64,000 bases of DNA, from contig NZ_JACYXJ010000001.1 of NCBI RefSeq assembly GCF_014842925.1, positions 248,001-312,000 on the forward strand, in the 5' to 3' direction. Within the stretch, counting starts at the first letter, position 1, and each line of letters begins with the position of its first letter. This document shows positions 8,805 to 17,680 of this stretch, piece by piece. Below the pieces are notes generated by a model. That model had not been told where the DNA came from. It saw only the letters and a program-made list of their open reading frames with translations, and made no database searches. The stretch comes from Roseibium polysiphoniae (GTDB lineage Bacteria > Pseudomonadota > Alphaproteobacteria > Rhizobiales > Stappiaceae). The translations under genes and the position numbers were made by a program.

Positions 8805-9296
8805 ATGAGCCGCCTCGACAGCTTTATTCGTCGCCTGACAGCCCAGAAAACCCTGCTTGAGGATGTCGCCGAACGCGTCAAATCCGTTGAAGGCCCGGTT
8901 CTGGAACTCGGCCTCGGCAATGGTCGCACCTATGATCACATCCGCGAAATCCTCGACGACCGCGAGATTTTCGTCTTTGACAGGGATCTTGCCTGTCATC
9001 CGAGCTGCATTCCCGACGGCGACCATATGATCTTTGGCGAGATCCGCGACACTTTGGCCTTCTGCGGACCACGCATCGGCGAACCGGCGGCCTTTATTCA
9101 CTGTGATTTGGGCTCTGGCGACCCGACCACCGATCTGGCAACCTCCTCATGGTTGTCACCATTGGTCGACCAGCATACAAAGCCGGGTGGCTACGTCCTG
9201 TCGGGTCTGGCGCTGGATCTCGGCAACTTCGACGAACTTCCCAAACCGGAGGGCATTCGCCCGGGCCGGTACCATCTTTATAAAAAGCACGGCTGA
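8805..9296 (+). CDS. Small class I SAM-dependent methyltransferase (Methyltransf_17-like)
   Basis: Protein of 163 residues. It has an SAM-binding glycine-rich loop VLELGLGNGRTYDHIRE at about residues 31-46, an acidic residue at the end of the next strand (FVFDRDL), and a late segment KPGGYVLSGLALDL typical of the last strands of the fold. It resembles a short alphaproteobacterial methyltransferase family of unknown substrate; the substrate-binding part is minimal. It lies 33 bases upstream of the CoA-transferase gene on the same strand, so the two may be co-transcribed, but I see no functional link between them. Confidence 0.78.
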   Translation: MSRLDSFIRRLTAQKTLLEDVAERVKSVEGPVLELGLGNGRTYDHIREILDDREIFVFDRDLACHPSCIPDGDHMIFGEIRDTLAFCGPRIGEPAAFIHCDLGSGDPTTDLATSSWLSPLVDQHTKPGGYVLSGLALDLGNFDELPKPEGIRPGRYHLYKKHG

Positions 9297-9329
9297 GCCT
9301 TCCCCTTCACGCCGTGTCAGGAGAGACGC

Positions 9330-10523
9330 ATGACCGCACCACTTGAGGGCGTGAAAGTCGTTGAGCTTGCCCGCATTCTGGCGGGACCCTGGGTCGGACA
9401 GACCCTCGCCGATCTCGGTGCCGACGTCATCAAAGTGGAAAGCCCGGCTGGAGACGATACCCGCGGCTGGGGACCGCCCTTTGTCGAAAGCGAGGACGGT
9501 GCGTCTGGTGATGCCGCGTATTTTCACGCCTGCAATCGGGGCAAGCGCTCGATCACGGTCGATTTCCGCACCGAAGAGGGGCAGGAAATCGTGCGCCGCC
9601 TCGTCGCTGACGCGGATATCCTGGTGGAGAACTTCAAGGTCGGCGGACTGAAGAAATATGGGCTCGACTACGAGAGCTTGAAAGAGGTCAATCCGAAACT
9701 GGTCTATTGCTCGGTGACGGGCTTCGGTCAGGACGGGCCCTATGCGCATCGTGCCGGCTATGACTTCATGATCCAGGGCATGGGCGGCATCATGGATCTG
9801 ACGGGCGATCCGGACGGCGAGCCTCAGAAAATCGGCGTTGCCTTTGCCGACATCTTCACCGGGCTTTATGGCGTCATCGGCGTGCTCGCTGCCTTGCGCC
9901 GGCGTGACCAGACGGGCGTTGGTGAGCATGTCGACATGGCACTGCTTGATTCGTTGACAGGCGTGCTGGCCAACCAGGCGCTCAACTATTTTGTATCGGG
10001 CACGTCGCCCAAGCGCCTTGGCAACGCACATCCCAACATTGTGCCTTATCAAGTGGTACCTGCTTCGGACGGTCATCTGATCATCGCTGTGGGCAATGAC
10101 AGCCAGTTCGTGAAACTCTGTGACGTGCTCGGGCGGCCCGAACTTGCGCAAGATCCTGATTATGCGACCAATGCGGCGCGCGTGGCAGCGCGTGAGGCCC
10201 TGGTTCCCATTCTGGTTGCGGAAACCAAAAATCACAGCCGCGATGAGCTTCTCTCGGCGCTGGAAGCCAAAGGTGTGCCTGCTGGCCCGATCAATTCGGT
10301 CGAGGATGTCTTCAACGATCCCCAGATCGCCCATCGGCACATGAAAGTTGATCTGCCGGCGACCGGCGTGAAGGGCGGCTCTGTATCGTCTGTGCGGACG
10401 CCGATCCGTTTTTCCAACAGCGATTTGGTGCTCGACAAGGCTGCGCCAAGGCTAGGCGAACACACTGATGAAATTCTCATCGAATTCGGCCTGCCGCCGC
10501 GCAGCGCCAATGACAACGGCTGA
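9330..10523 (+). CDS. Family III acyl-CoA transferase (CaiB/BaiF type)
   Basis: Protein of 397 residues, the normal length. The N-terminus LEGVKVVELARILAGPWVGQTLADLGADVIKVE, the block NRGKRSITVDFRTEEG and the active-site region GVAFADIFTGLYGVIGVLAAL, whose aspartate forms the acyl-aspartyl intermediate in formyl-CoA transferase relatives, are all present. The C-terminus has GPINSVEDVFNDPQ. Such enzymes move CoA between organic acids in the cytoplasm. In Hyphomicrobiales close relatives are often annotated as succinyl-CoA:(di)carboxylate CoA-transferases, but the sequence alone does not fix the substrate. Confidence 0.92.
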   Translation: MTAPLEGVKVVELARILAGPWVGQTLADLGADVIKVESPAGDDTRGWGPPFVESEDGASGDAAYFHACNRGKRSITVDFRTEEGQEIVRRLVADADILVENFKVGGLKKYGLDYESLKEVNPKLVYCSVTGFGQDGPYAHRAGYDFMIQGMGGIMDLTGDPDGEPQKIGVAFADIFTGLYGVIGVLAALRRRDQTGVGEHVDMALLDSLTGVLANQALNYFVSGTSPKRLGNAHPNIVPYQVVPASDGHLIIAVGNDSQFVKLCDVLGRPELAQDPDYATNAARVAAREALVPILVAETKNHSRDELLSALEAKGVPAGPINSVEDVFNDPQIAHRHMKVDLPATGVKGGSVSSVRTPIRFSNSDLVLDKAAPRLGEHTDEILIEFGLPPRSANDNG

Positions 10524-10711
10524 CAAAGCGTCCGATTGTAACAGCCGACATAAACTGTGACACGGCAGCTGGTTGAAAACCAATCAGCTGTTCGCCACAA
10601 TTTGCATCACAATTGCCGCTAAGCGCCTTGCTTGATTTGCTCGACCGGATTCGCACCGGCGCGGCGGAATGGGATGAAAATGTCCGGCTGGACAAGAAGG
10701 CGCTAAAGCGT

Positions 10712-12598
10712 ATGAGCGATATTCGCAAGATTGATGAAAAAGGACAGAAGCGCCGCTTGAAGGTGCCGCTGACCCGGATCATATCGTTCAGCTTCGGCGG
10801 CTTCGTTGCCGTCGCTCTTGCACTGGTGTTGTATCTTTCGGTCCTGGCCAACTTCAAGAACACCTTCTCGCTGCTCAATGACAAGGCGATCCTGATCACG
10901 CAGGCCATCGACCGGCAGCTGCGAGATCACTTTGCCTCCGTCGAGCAAGCCGTCGTTGACGTCAAGCCCTTCTTCGATAACGGCACCATCAGCTTCGACA
11001 ATGTTGACGAGGCACTCGAGAAGATGTCGTTGGCAGTGGCATCCAATTCGCGCATCAATGTTTTGGTCGCGACGGATCTGAACGACGACAATTTTGGTGT
11101 GTTCAAGGGGCCCAACGGCAAGCTCTGGCCTTTCAAGCGCCAGATCCCACCTGGCGGTGAACGCACTTATATGCTGCCGCGGCTGACCGTCGATAGTGGG
11201 CCCACCTGGGGCGCGCTCTTGCACAATGACGTCGGACAGTTCGCCAATGTTTCCGTGCCGCTTGTGGTCGATGGAAAAATGATCGGCACGTTGACGGCCG
11301 CCAGCTCGCTCAAGGCGCTGGGCCGGGCAATCCACTCCCTGGACGAAGGGGAGGATTCGACGACCTTTATCATTGCCAACGGCGATGACGTCGTCGTTCA
11401 CTCCGACATGAAGGTCTTCCAGACCGGGGAGGTGACCGACAAGACCTTGCCCGTTGCGCGCGAAGATCTGGGAGATCCTGTCCTCGCGGCGATGAACGCC
11501 GCCGATCGGCTGGAGAGCTTCCAGAAGGCTGCAGAACTTGGCATCGAAGTGTCGCGGATCGAGACGGCTGATGACGAGTTCATCATGATGCGGGTTGTGA
11601 TCCCCGGATATTCCGACGAACCCTGGATCATTGGTCAGTACTTCCGGGGCGTGACCATTTCGCGCGAGGTGAGGCGGCTGACGGGATCCGCTGCCGTGGG
11701 CATCGGCGCGTTGATCATCGCGGTTCTGGTGGCGATCTGGATGGGCCGGCGCGTTGCAAGGCCGCTGAAGGCTTTGGCCAAACAATCCGAGCGCGTGGGA
11801 AGTCTGGCGCTTGACGAAGTCGAGCCATTGCCGCGCAGCCGTGTCCAGGAGCTTGATCAGGTGGCGGTCGCCTTCAACTCCATGGTGGATGGCTTGAGGG
11901 CGATGAACACCTATGTTCCCAGGTCGCTCTTCGCCAAACTGATGCGGCTTGGCGGCAAGGACGCAGCCGGTGCGCGCGAGGCGGAGCTGACCATTCTCTT
12001 CACCGATATCGTTGGTTTTACCGCCCTGTCCGAACATATGAGCGCCAGCGAGACGGCGAGCTATCTCAACGATCACTTCGCGATTCTCGTGGAGGCGGTC
12101 GAGAGCGAGGGCGGAACCGTCGACAAGTTTATCGGCGATGGCATGTTGGCCTTCTGGGGCGCTCCCGATGCACGAGCCGATCATGCCGCTGCCGCCGTGC
12201 GCACGGCCAGAAACATCGCAGCTGCCTTGCAGAAGGTGAATGATCAGGCGGAAGAACGCGGCGAGAACCGTCTGTGCATGCGGATCGGCATTCACACGGG
12301 TACTGCCGTGGTTGGCAATGTCGGCGCTCTCGACCGGTGGAACTATACGGTCGTCGGTGACACGGTCAATGTGACCGAGAGGCTTCAGACGCTCGGCAGG
12401 GAAGTCGGCGATGGTGACGAGGTCGTCATTCTGGCGAGTGCCGAAACCGTCGCGCGTCTGCCTGCCGAGCCTGGAAAGGATCACGCCGGCGAGTTCTCTC
12501 TCAGGGGGCGTTCGACGTCTCTTGAGGTCTGGAAACTTGATCCGTTCTGCGCCGCGCCGGACACCTCGGATGTGTTATCCCCCACCGCCGCTGAATAA
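10712..12598 (+). CDS. Membrane class III adenylate/guanylate cyclase with periplasmic Cache-like sensor
   Basis: About 628 residues. A first membrane helix (ISFSFGGFVAVALALVLYLSV, about residues 24-44) leads to a periplasmic sensor of about 290 residues with dCache-like features. A second helix (AVGIGALIIAVLVAIWMG) and a HAMP-like segment follow. The C-terminal cyclase domain has both metal aspartates (ILFTDIVGF and FIGDGMLAFWGAP), the substrate lysine in VDKFIGD and the transition-state pair in VGDTVNVTERL (N-x3-R), so it should be active, most likely making cAMP. The ATG at 10712 starts just before the membrane helix; the frame is open to a TTG at 10613 but lacks a clear ribosome site. It is monocistronic. 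It is the first of two cyclases in the window. Confidence 0.9.
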   Translation: MSDIRKIDEKGQKRRLKVPLTRIISFSFGGFVAVALALVLYLSVLANFKNTFSLLNDKAILITQAIDRQLRDHFASVEQAVVDVKPFFDNGTISFDNVDEALEKMSLAVASNSRINVLVATDLNDDNFGVFKGPNGKLWPFKRQIPPGGERTYMLPRLTVDSGPTWGALLHNDVGQFANVSVPLVVDGKMIGTLTAASSLKALGRAIHSLDEGEDSTTFIIANGDDVVVHSDMKVFQTGEVTDKTLPVAREDLGDPVLAAMNAADRLESFQKAAELGIEVSRIETADDEFIMMRVVIPGYSDEPWIIGQYFRGVTISREVRRLTGSAAVGIGALIIAVLVAIWMGRRVARPLKALAKQSERVGSLALDEVEPLPRSRVQELDQVAVAFNSMVDGLRAMNTYVPRSLFAKLMRLGGKDAAGAREAELTILFTDIVGFTALSEHMSASETASYLNDHFAILVEAVESEGGTVDKFIGDGMLAFWGAPDARADHAAAAVRTARNIAAALQKVNDQAEERGENRLCMRIGIHTGTAVVGNVGALDRWNYTVVGDTVNVTERLQTLGREVGDGDEVVILASAETVARLPAEPGKDHAGEFSLRGRSTSLEVWKLDPFCAAPDTSDVLSPTAAE

Positions 12599-12763
12599 GC
12601 TCCAGGCCTCACGTTTGGCCGCCGGAATGTGATCTGCGTCACACTTCGCCTATTTCAGCCTTTTCCGTTGCTAAGTGACTGGGATTTGTGGTTGTCTTTT
12701 CCCCAATGACGGAGGCTTACTGCTTCTGGATAAAGCGATTAATCGCAGCAGAGGGGATTGGCT

Positions 12764-14650
12764 GTGAATGTTCTGTCGATCGACGGCCTGACCGTCGATT
12801 TTAAAACTGCGGAAGGGCAAGTCCGTGCGGTGGACGATGTCTCTTTCACCGTTCCACAGAACAAGACCGTGGCGCTGGTGGGAGAGTCCGGGTCCGGCAA
12901 GACCGTTATTTCTCAGACGATTATGGGCCTTTTGCCCGAGTCGGCCCATGTGACATCAGGTAGCGTCGTTCTGGACGATCCGCGCGGCAGCGAGCCGCCG
13001 GTCGATATCACCAAGCTCGAGCGCAAGGGCCCGCAGATGCGCCATCTGCGCGGCAATCAGATCGCAATCATCTTTCAGGAGCCGATGACATCGCTGTCGC
13101 CGCTCCACACGATTGGTGACCAGATTGGCGAAGCCGCGCTTCTCCATCGCAATGTTGGCACCGCTGAAGCGCGTGAATTGACGCGCGAAATGCTTCGCCT
13201 GGTGCAGTTCCCCGACCCTGCGCAGTCTCTTGATGCCTATCCCTTCGAGCTGTCCGGCGGGTTGCGCCAGCGGGCGATGATCGCAATGGCGATGATCTGC
13301 CGTCCGGCGCTCCTGATTGCCGATGAACCCACAACCGCTCTCGACGTGACAATCCAGGCTGAAATCCTCAAGCTGATCAAGGACGTCCAGTCAGAGCTGG
13401 AAATGTCCGTTCTGATGATCACCCATGACTTCGGCGTCGTTGCCAACATGGCCGACGAGGTGGTGGTGATCTATCATGGCCGCATCATGGAAAAGGGCAC
13501 GGCGCAGCAGCTCTTCAACGATCCGCAACATGCCTATCTGAAAGCGCTCCTGAAGGCCGTTCCAAGCTTTCACATGGACAAGAGTGAGCGGTTGGCACCA
13601 ATTCGTCCGATTGAGGTTCACGCCGAAGATCTGAAGAAGAGCCGGATCGAGTGCACTGTGGAACCCGGCAAGCCCTTGGTGGAGGTGAAGAACGCCACCA
13701 AGAGATTCAATCTTCGCAAGGCCGGCCTGTTCGGCACAGCGCCGAAAACGCTGACAGCACTGGATACCATCAACCTCACCATCCGGCGCGGCGAATGCCT
13801 GGGACTGGTGGGCGAATCCGGCTCGGGCAAAACCACGGCCGCCAAGGCGATTTTGAGGGCGATCAATCTCAACGAAGGTCAGGTTTTTTACGACCGGGGC
13901 GAGGGCCTGACGGACATCGCGGAGCTGTCCGGTGGCGATCTGATGGATTATCGGCGCCGCGTGCAGCTGATTTTCCAGGATCCGTTCTCGTCACTGAACC
14001 CGCGCATGACAGTCAACGACATCCTGACCGAACCACTGCAGATCCATGGCATCGGCACACCTGAAGACCAGGCCGAGCGGGCACGCGCCCTGATGAATCT
14101 GGTTGGCCTCGATGCCCGCTTCCTGCGTCGTTATCCGCATTCCTTCTCCGGCGGTCAGCGCCAGCGCATCGGCATTGCCAGGGCGCTCGCGCTCAACCCG
14201 GAGTTCCTGCTTTGCGATGAACCGACGTCAGCGCTTGATGTGTCGGTGCAGGCCCAGATCCTCAACCTGCTTCAGGACCTGAAGCGGGACCTGAACCTGA
14301 CCTATCTGTTCGTCAGTCACAATCTCGCGGTGGTCGACTATATCGCCGATCGCATTGCGGTCATGTGCCGTGGACGTGTGGTCGAGATCGGGGAAACCCG
14401 GGAGATCGTCTCCAATCCGCTCCATCCTTACACCAAGGCGCTTCTGTCGGCCGTTCCCGAGCCGGATCTCGAGACACCGCTCGATTTTGCCGCCCTTGGC
14501 GAAAGCCGGGCGTCCGATCCCTCGGAATGGCCCGAGCCTTTCCGTGTGGTCGACGGCGTTGAGCCGACACTTGTTGAATTTGAAAAAGATCATTTTGTAT
14601 GCGCACCGGGCGTGGAGGCCCAGAGCGCTCTCAGGGGGACTGCAGCATGA
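12764..14650 (+). CDS. Fused double ATP-binding subunit of a peptide/opine-class ABC importer
   Basis: One 628-residue protein carries two complete ATPase domains in tandem. Domain 1 has Walker A GESGSGKT near residue 43, signature LSGGLRQRAMIA and Walker B LLIADEPTTALDVT. Domain 2 has a second GESGSGKT, signature FSGGQRQRIGIARAL and LLCDEPTSALDVS. Both have the oligopeptide-transporter C-terminal extension (HPYTKALLSAVPEP in the second), so it replaces separate DppD and DppF subunits. The GTG at 12764 follows GAGGGG by seven bases and is preferred over a TTG six bases earlier. The stop overlaps the next start (ATGA). This is the first gene of a four-gene transporter operon. Confidence 0.92.
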   Translation: MNVLSIDGLTVDFKTAEGQVRAVDDVSFTVPQNKTVALVGESGSGKTVISQTIMGLLPESAHVTSGSVVLDDPRGSEPPVDITKLERKGPQMRHLRGNQIAIIFQEPMTSLSPLHTIGDQIGEAALLHRNVGTAEARELTREMLRLVQFPDPAQSLDAYPFELSGGLRQRAMIAMAMICRPALLIADEPTTALDVTIQAEILKLIKDVQSELEMSVLMITHDFGVVANMADEVVVIYHGRIMEKGTAQQLFNDPQHAYLKALLKAVPSFHMDKSERLAPIRPIEVHAEDLKKSRIECTVEPGKPLVEVKNATKRFNLRKAGLFGTAPKTLTALDTINLTIRRGECLGLVGESGSGKTTAAKAILRAINLNEGQVFYDRGEGLTDIAELSGGDLMDYRRRVQLIFQDPFSSLNPRMTVNDILTEPLQIHGIGTPEDQAERARALMNLVGLDARFLRRYPHSFSGGQRQRIGIARALALNPEFLLCDEPTSALDVSVQAQILNLLQDLKRDLNLTYLFVSHNLAVVDYIADRIAVMCRGRVVEIGETREIVSNPLHPYTKALLSAVPEPDLETPLDFAALGESRASDPSEWPEPFRVVDGVEPTLVEFEKDHFVCAPGVEAQSALRGTAA

Positions 14651-16542
14651 ATTTCTGGACGGGGCTCTGTGCATCAGCGCTCATCGCCACTTCACTTGCC
14701 GCCAATTCGGCGGCTGCTCTGGAACTGAAGGAAACACCTGGCCTCGACGCTGACCTGCCGCCGGTCGCCGAGCGCGTTCCAACCGAGCCCCTGGTTGTCG
14801 ATCTGGCGGCCACAGGCCGCTCTGTCGGAACGCATGGCGGAACCCTGGACACCTTGATCGGCCGCTCGAAAGACGTTCGCTTGATCAACGTCTGGGGCTA
14901 TGCGCGCCTGGTTGGCTATAACGAAGCGCTGGAGCTCCTTCCGGACCTTCTGGAAAGCGTTGAAGTCGAGGACGGACGGGTCTTCACGCTGAACACGCGT
15001 GAAGGCCACAAGTGGTCCGACGGTGCACCATTTGGCGCAGAAGATATCCGCTATTATTTCGAGGATGTCGCGCTGAATGAGAGCCTGAACCCGTCAGGCC
15101 TGCCGCCGTTCCTGACGGTCAATGGCAAGGGGCCGAAGTTCGAGGTCCTGGACGAGACAACCGTTCGTTTTTCCTGGGATAATCCGAACCCGCTGTTCCT
15201 GCCGGAGCTGGCCAAGGCACGACCGCCGTTCATCTATCGTCCGGCCCATTATCTGAAGCAGTTCCATGAAAAATACGGCGACCCGGCCTTTATCGAAAAG
15301 GCGGCCGCGGAAGTGAAAGCACGGAGCTGGGCACCGCTTCACAACAAAAAAGACGATATGTACAACGCCCGCAATCCGGAAATTCCGACGCTTCAGCCCT
15401 GGAAGCGCCGGGATGGCGAAAGCGATCGCAGGTTCGTGCTCGAGCGCAATCCTTTCTATCACCGCGTCGACAGCTCCGGCCAGCAGCTTCCCTACATCGA
15501 CAACGTCATCATGACCGTTGCCGACAAGAAGCTGATCGCTGCCAAGACCCAGGCGGGCGAAAGCGACCTGCAGGCACGAAACCTGTCCTTCTCCGACATC
15601 ACCGTCTTGAAGCAGGGAGAAGCCAACCAGGGCTACACGACGGCTCTGTGGGCGAACGCCAAAGGCTCGGAAATCTCGATTCTGCCGAACCTGACCGTCA
15701 AGGACCCTGTCTGGCGCGCGCTGTTGCGCGACACGCGCTTCCGCCATGCCCTGTCCCTTGGGATCGACAGGGACATGATCAACCGGACGCTCTTTTTCGG
15801 CCTTGGAAAGTCCGGCAACGACACGGTGCTCAGTGCAAGTCCCTTGTACCAGTCGGAGTACCTGACAAAATGGGCGAGCTATGACGCTGAAAAAGCCAAT
15901 GCTCTTCTGGACGAGATCGGCCTGACCGAGCGCAACGGTGAAGGCACGCGCATGATGCCGGACGGCCGGCCGCTTGAGATCATTGTCGAGACATCCGGCG
16001 AAGCACAAGTTCAGGACGATGCACTGGAGCTTGTCGCCGAGACCTGGAAGGAAATCGGGGTCAAGCTCTTCGTCAAGCCGAGCCAGCGTGACATCCTGCG
16101 CGAGCGGGCCATCACGGGTGACCTTGTCATGTCGGTCTGGTGGGGCGTTGAAAACGGCATCCCGACCTCCGAAATGCCGCCATCGGACTTTGTTCCCGTC
16201 CACGGCGACGTTCTCGCCTGGCATGCCTGGGGTGACTATCATGAAACAGCAGGCGAGGGCGGCGAGAAGCCTGACTGGGCACCTGCCGAGCGTCTGATGG
16301 CTCTCTATGACGAGTGGCTCGTGTCCACCTCCAAGGAGGAACGCGAGAAGATCTGGACCGAAATCCTGGACATCCATGCGGAAGAAACGATCCGTATCGG
16401 TCTTGTGTCCGAAGTTCCCCAACCGGTTGTCATCAACGGCGTGGAGAATGTGCCGCTGACGGCGATTTACGGTTGGGATCCGGGCGCACATTTCGGTCTT
16501 CACCGGATGGACGAGTTCTACCTCTCCGACAAGGCCCGATAA
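14647..16542 (+). CDS. Periplasmic solute-binding protein, SBP family 5
   Basis: Protein of 631 residues with an N-terminal signal peptide (ASALIATSLAANSAAALE). SBP_bac_5 features include GRVFTLNTREGHKWSDGAPFGAEDI, RNPFYHRVDSSGQQLPYIDNV and RFRHALSLGIDRDMINR. It is about 100 residues longer than typical DppA/OppA. The longer subgroup includes binders of oligopeptides, opines and alpha-galactosides, so the ligand cannot be named. It starts inside the stop of the ATPase gene (ATGA) and is followed by a strong stem-loop at 16558-16590 before the permease genes, which would fit higher expression of the binding protein than of the membrane parts. Confidence 0.9.
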   Translation: MNFWTGLCASALIATSLAANSAAALELKETPGLDADLPPVAERVPTEPLVVDLAATGRSVGTHGGTLDTLIGRSKDVRLINVWGYARLVGYNEALELLPDLLESVEVEDGRVFTLNTREGHKWSDGAPFGAEDIRYYFEDVALNESLNPSGLPPFLTVNGKGPKFEVLDETTVRFSWDNPNPLFLPELAKARPPFIYRPAHYLKQFHEKYGDPAFIEKAAAEVKARSWAPLHNKKDDMYNARNPEIPTLQPWKRRDGESDRRFVLERNPFYHRVDSSGQQLPYIDNVIMTVADKKLIAAKTQAGESDLQARNLSFSDITVLKQGEANQGYTTALWANAKGSEISILPNLTVKDPVWRALLRDTRFRHALSLGIDRDMINRTLFFGLGKSGNDTVLSASPLYQSEYLTKWASYDAEKANALLDEIGLTERNGEGTRMMPDGRPLEIIVETSGEAQVQDDALELVAETWKEIGVKLFVKPSQRDILRERAITGDLVMSVWWGVENGIPTSEMPPSDFVPVHGDVLAWHAWGDYHETAGEGGEKPDWAPAERLMALYDEWLVSTSKEEREKIWTEILDIHAEETIRIGLVSEVPQPVVINGVENVPLTAIYGWDPGAHFGLHRMDEFYLSDKAR

Positions 16543-16557
16543 GGCTGGAAACAACGC

Positions 16558-16597
16558 GCCTTCCCGGTCCCGGTTCGGGAGTGGGAAGGCCGAATTT
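16558..16597 (+). terminator. Intercistronic stem-loop between binding protein and permease genes
   Basis: GCCTTCCC (16558-16565) pairs with GGGAAGGC (16583-16590), with a nested CCCG/CGGG, followed by CGAATTTTA. The short T-run suggests partial termination or 3'-end protection of the binding-protein message rather than a full stop, because the permease genes follow 60 bases later. Confidence 0.55.
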
Positions 16598-16654
16598 TAT
16601 GAAAGACTCACCGTGCCTGAAAAAGGCGGGTGCGGGGAAGCTGAGGACGTTTCA

Positions 16655-17680
16655 ATGTTGCAATATATAGCGCGCCGGATCTTGGCGATGATCCCGACGC
16701 TGTTTGTCATCAGCTTCCTGACGTTTTTTATCATCGAGCTTCCGGCGGGCGATTACATCTCGAACCAGATCGCAGCTCTGAAGTCTACCGGAGAATCCTC
16801 CTCGGTTGCGAAGCTTGAGTTCCTGCGCAAGGAATTCGCGCTCGACCGCCCCTTTTTCGAACGCTATCTGATCTGGGTCGGTGTCTGGCCCGGGCCCCAT
16901 GGCTTCGACGGCCTGATCCAGGGGAACTGGGGGTGGTCCTTCGAGTTCGACAAGCCGGTGTCCGACGTGGTCGGCCCGACGCTGCCGCTCACGGTCCTTC
17001 TGAACTTCGCCACCATCCTCTTCGTCTATATCGTTTCCTTCCCGATCGGGATCTATTCGGCGACCCGGCAATACTCCTGGGGGGACTACGGTTTCACCTT
17101 GCTGGGCTATTTCGGCCTGGCGGTTCCAAACTTCCTGCTCGGATTGATCCTGCTCTACCTGTTCAACAGATGGTTCGGACTGTCCGTCGGCGGTCTGATG
17201 GCGCCCGAATACATTGATCAGCCCTGGAGCCTCAATAAAGGGCTCTCCATCCTCGCACATATGATCGTTCCGACAATTGTGATCGGGACGTCGGGCACGG
17301 CCGCCATGATCCGGCGGTTGAGGGCCAATCTGCTCGACGAGCTTCACAAGCAATATGTCACGACCGGCCGAGCCAAGGGCCTGAGCGAGCGCAAGCTTTT
17401 GACCAAGTATCCGCTGCGCATGGCGCTCAATCCGTTCATCGCCGACATCGGCAGCCTGATCCCGTCCATGGTGTCAGGTTCCGTTATTGTCTCGGTGGTG
17501 TTGAATCTGCCGACGGTCGGGCCAGTCCTTCTGTCGGCCCTTCAAAGTCAGGACCAGTTTCTCTCCGGTTTCATCCTGCTCTTTGTGGCGGTGCTGACGC
17601 TGTTCGGCATGCTCGTGTCCGACCTTCTGCTGGCCGTCCTTGATCCCCGCATTCGTCTTGGCGGGAGGGCGTCCTCATGA
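16655..17680 (+). CDS. ABC importer permease, DppB/OppB-like
   Basis: Inner-membrane protein of 341 residues with about six helices. It opens with MLQYIARRILAMIPTLFVIS, standard for DppB-type permeases, and has the long first periplasmic loop, an EAA-like coupling segment (TTGRAKGLSERKLL followed by KYPLRMALNPFI) and a final helix near RIRLG. The ATG at 16655 is chosen because this N-terminus matches the family; the frame opens 42 bases earlier without support. It overlaps the next permease gene by four bases (ATGA). Confidence 0.92.
   Translation: MLQYIARRILAMIPTLFVISFLTFFIIELPAGDYISNQIAALKSTGESSSVAKLEFLRKEFALDRPFFERYLIWVGVWPGPHGFDGLIQGNWGWSFEFDKPVSDVVGPTLPLTVLLNFATILFVYIVSFPIGIYSATRQYSWGDYGFTLLGYFGLAVPNFLLGLILLYLFNRWFGLSVGGLMAPEYIDQPWSLNKGLSILAHMIVPTIVIGTSGTAAMIRRLRANLLDELHKQYVTTGRAKGLSERKLLTKYPLRMALNPFIADIGSLIPSMVSGSVIVSVVLNLPTVGPVLLSALQSQDQFLSGFILLFVAVLTLFGMLVSDLLLAVLDPRIRLGGRASS

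Noticed and set aside
10703..12484. A 593-codon open frame on the minus strand opposite the first adenylate cyclase
   Set aside because: It is the high-GC antisense shadow of a gene with clear catalytic motifs; its translation has no recognisable domain.
15094..16554. A 486-codon minus-strand frame opposite the family 5 binding-protein gene
   Set aside because: Antisense shadow; the plus-strand product has signal peptide and family motifs.
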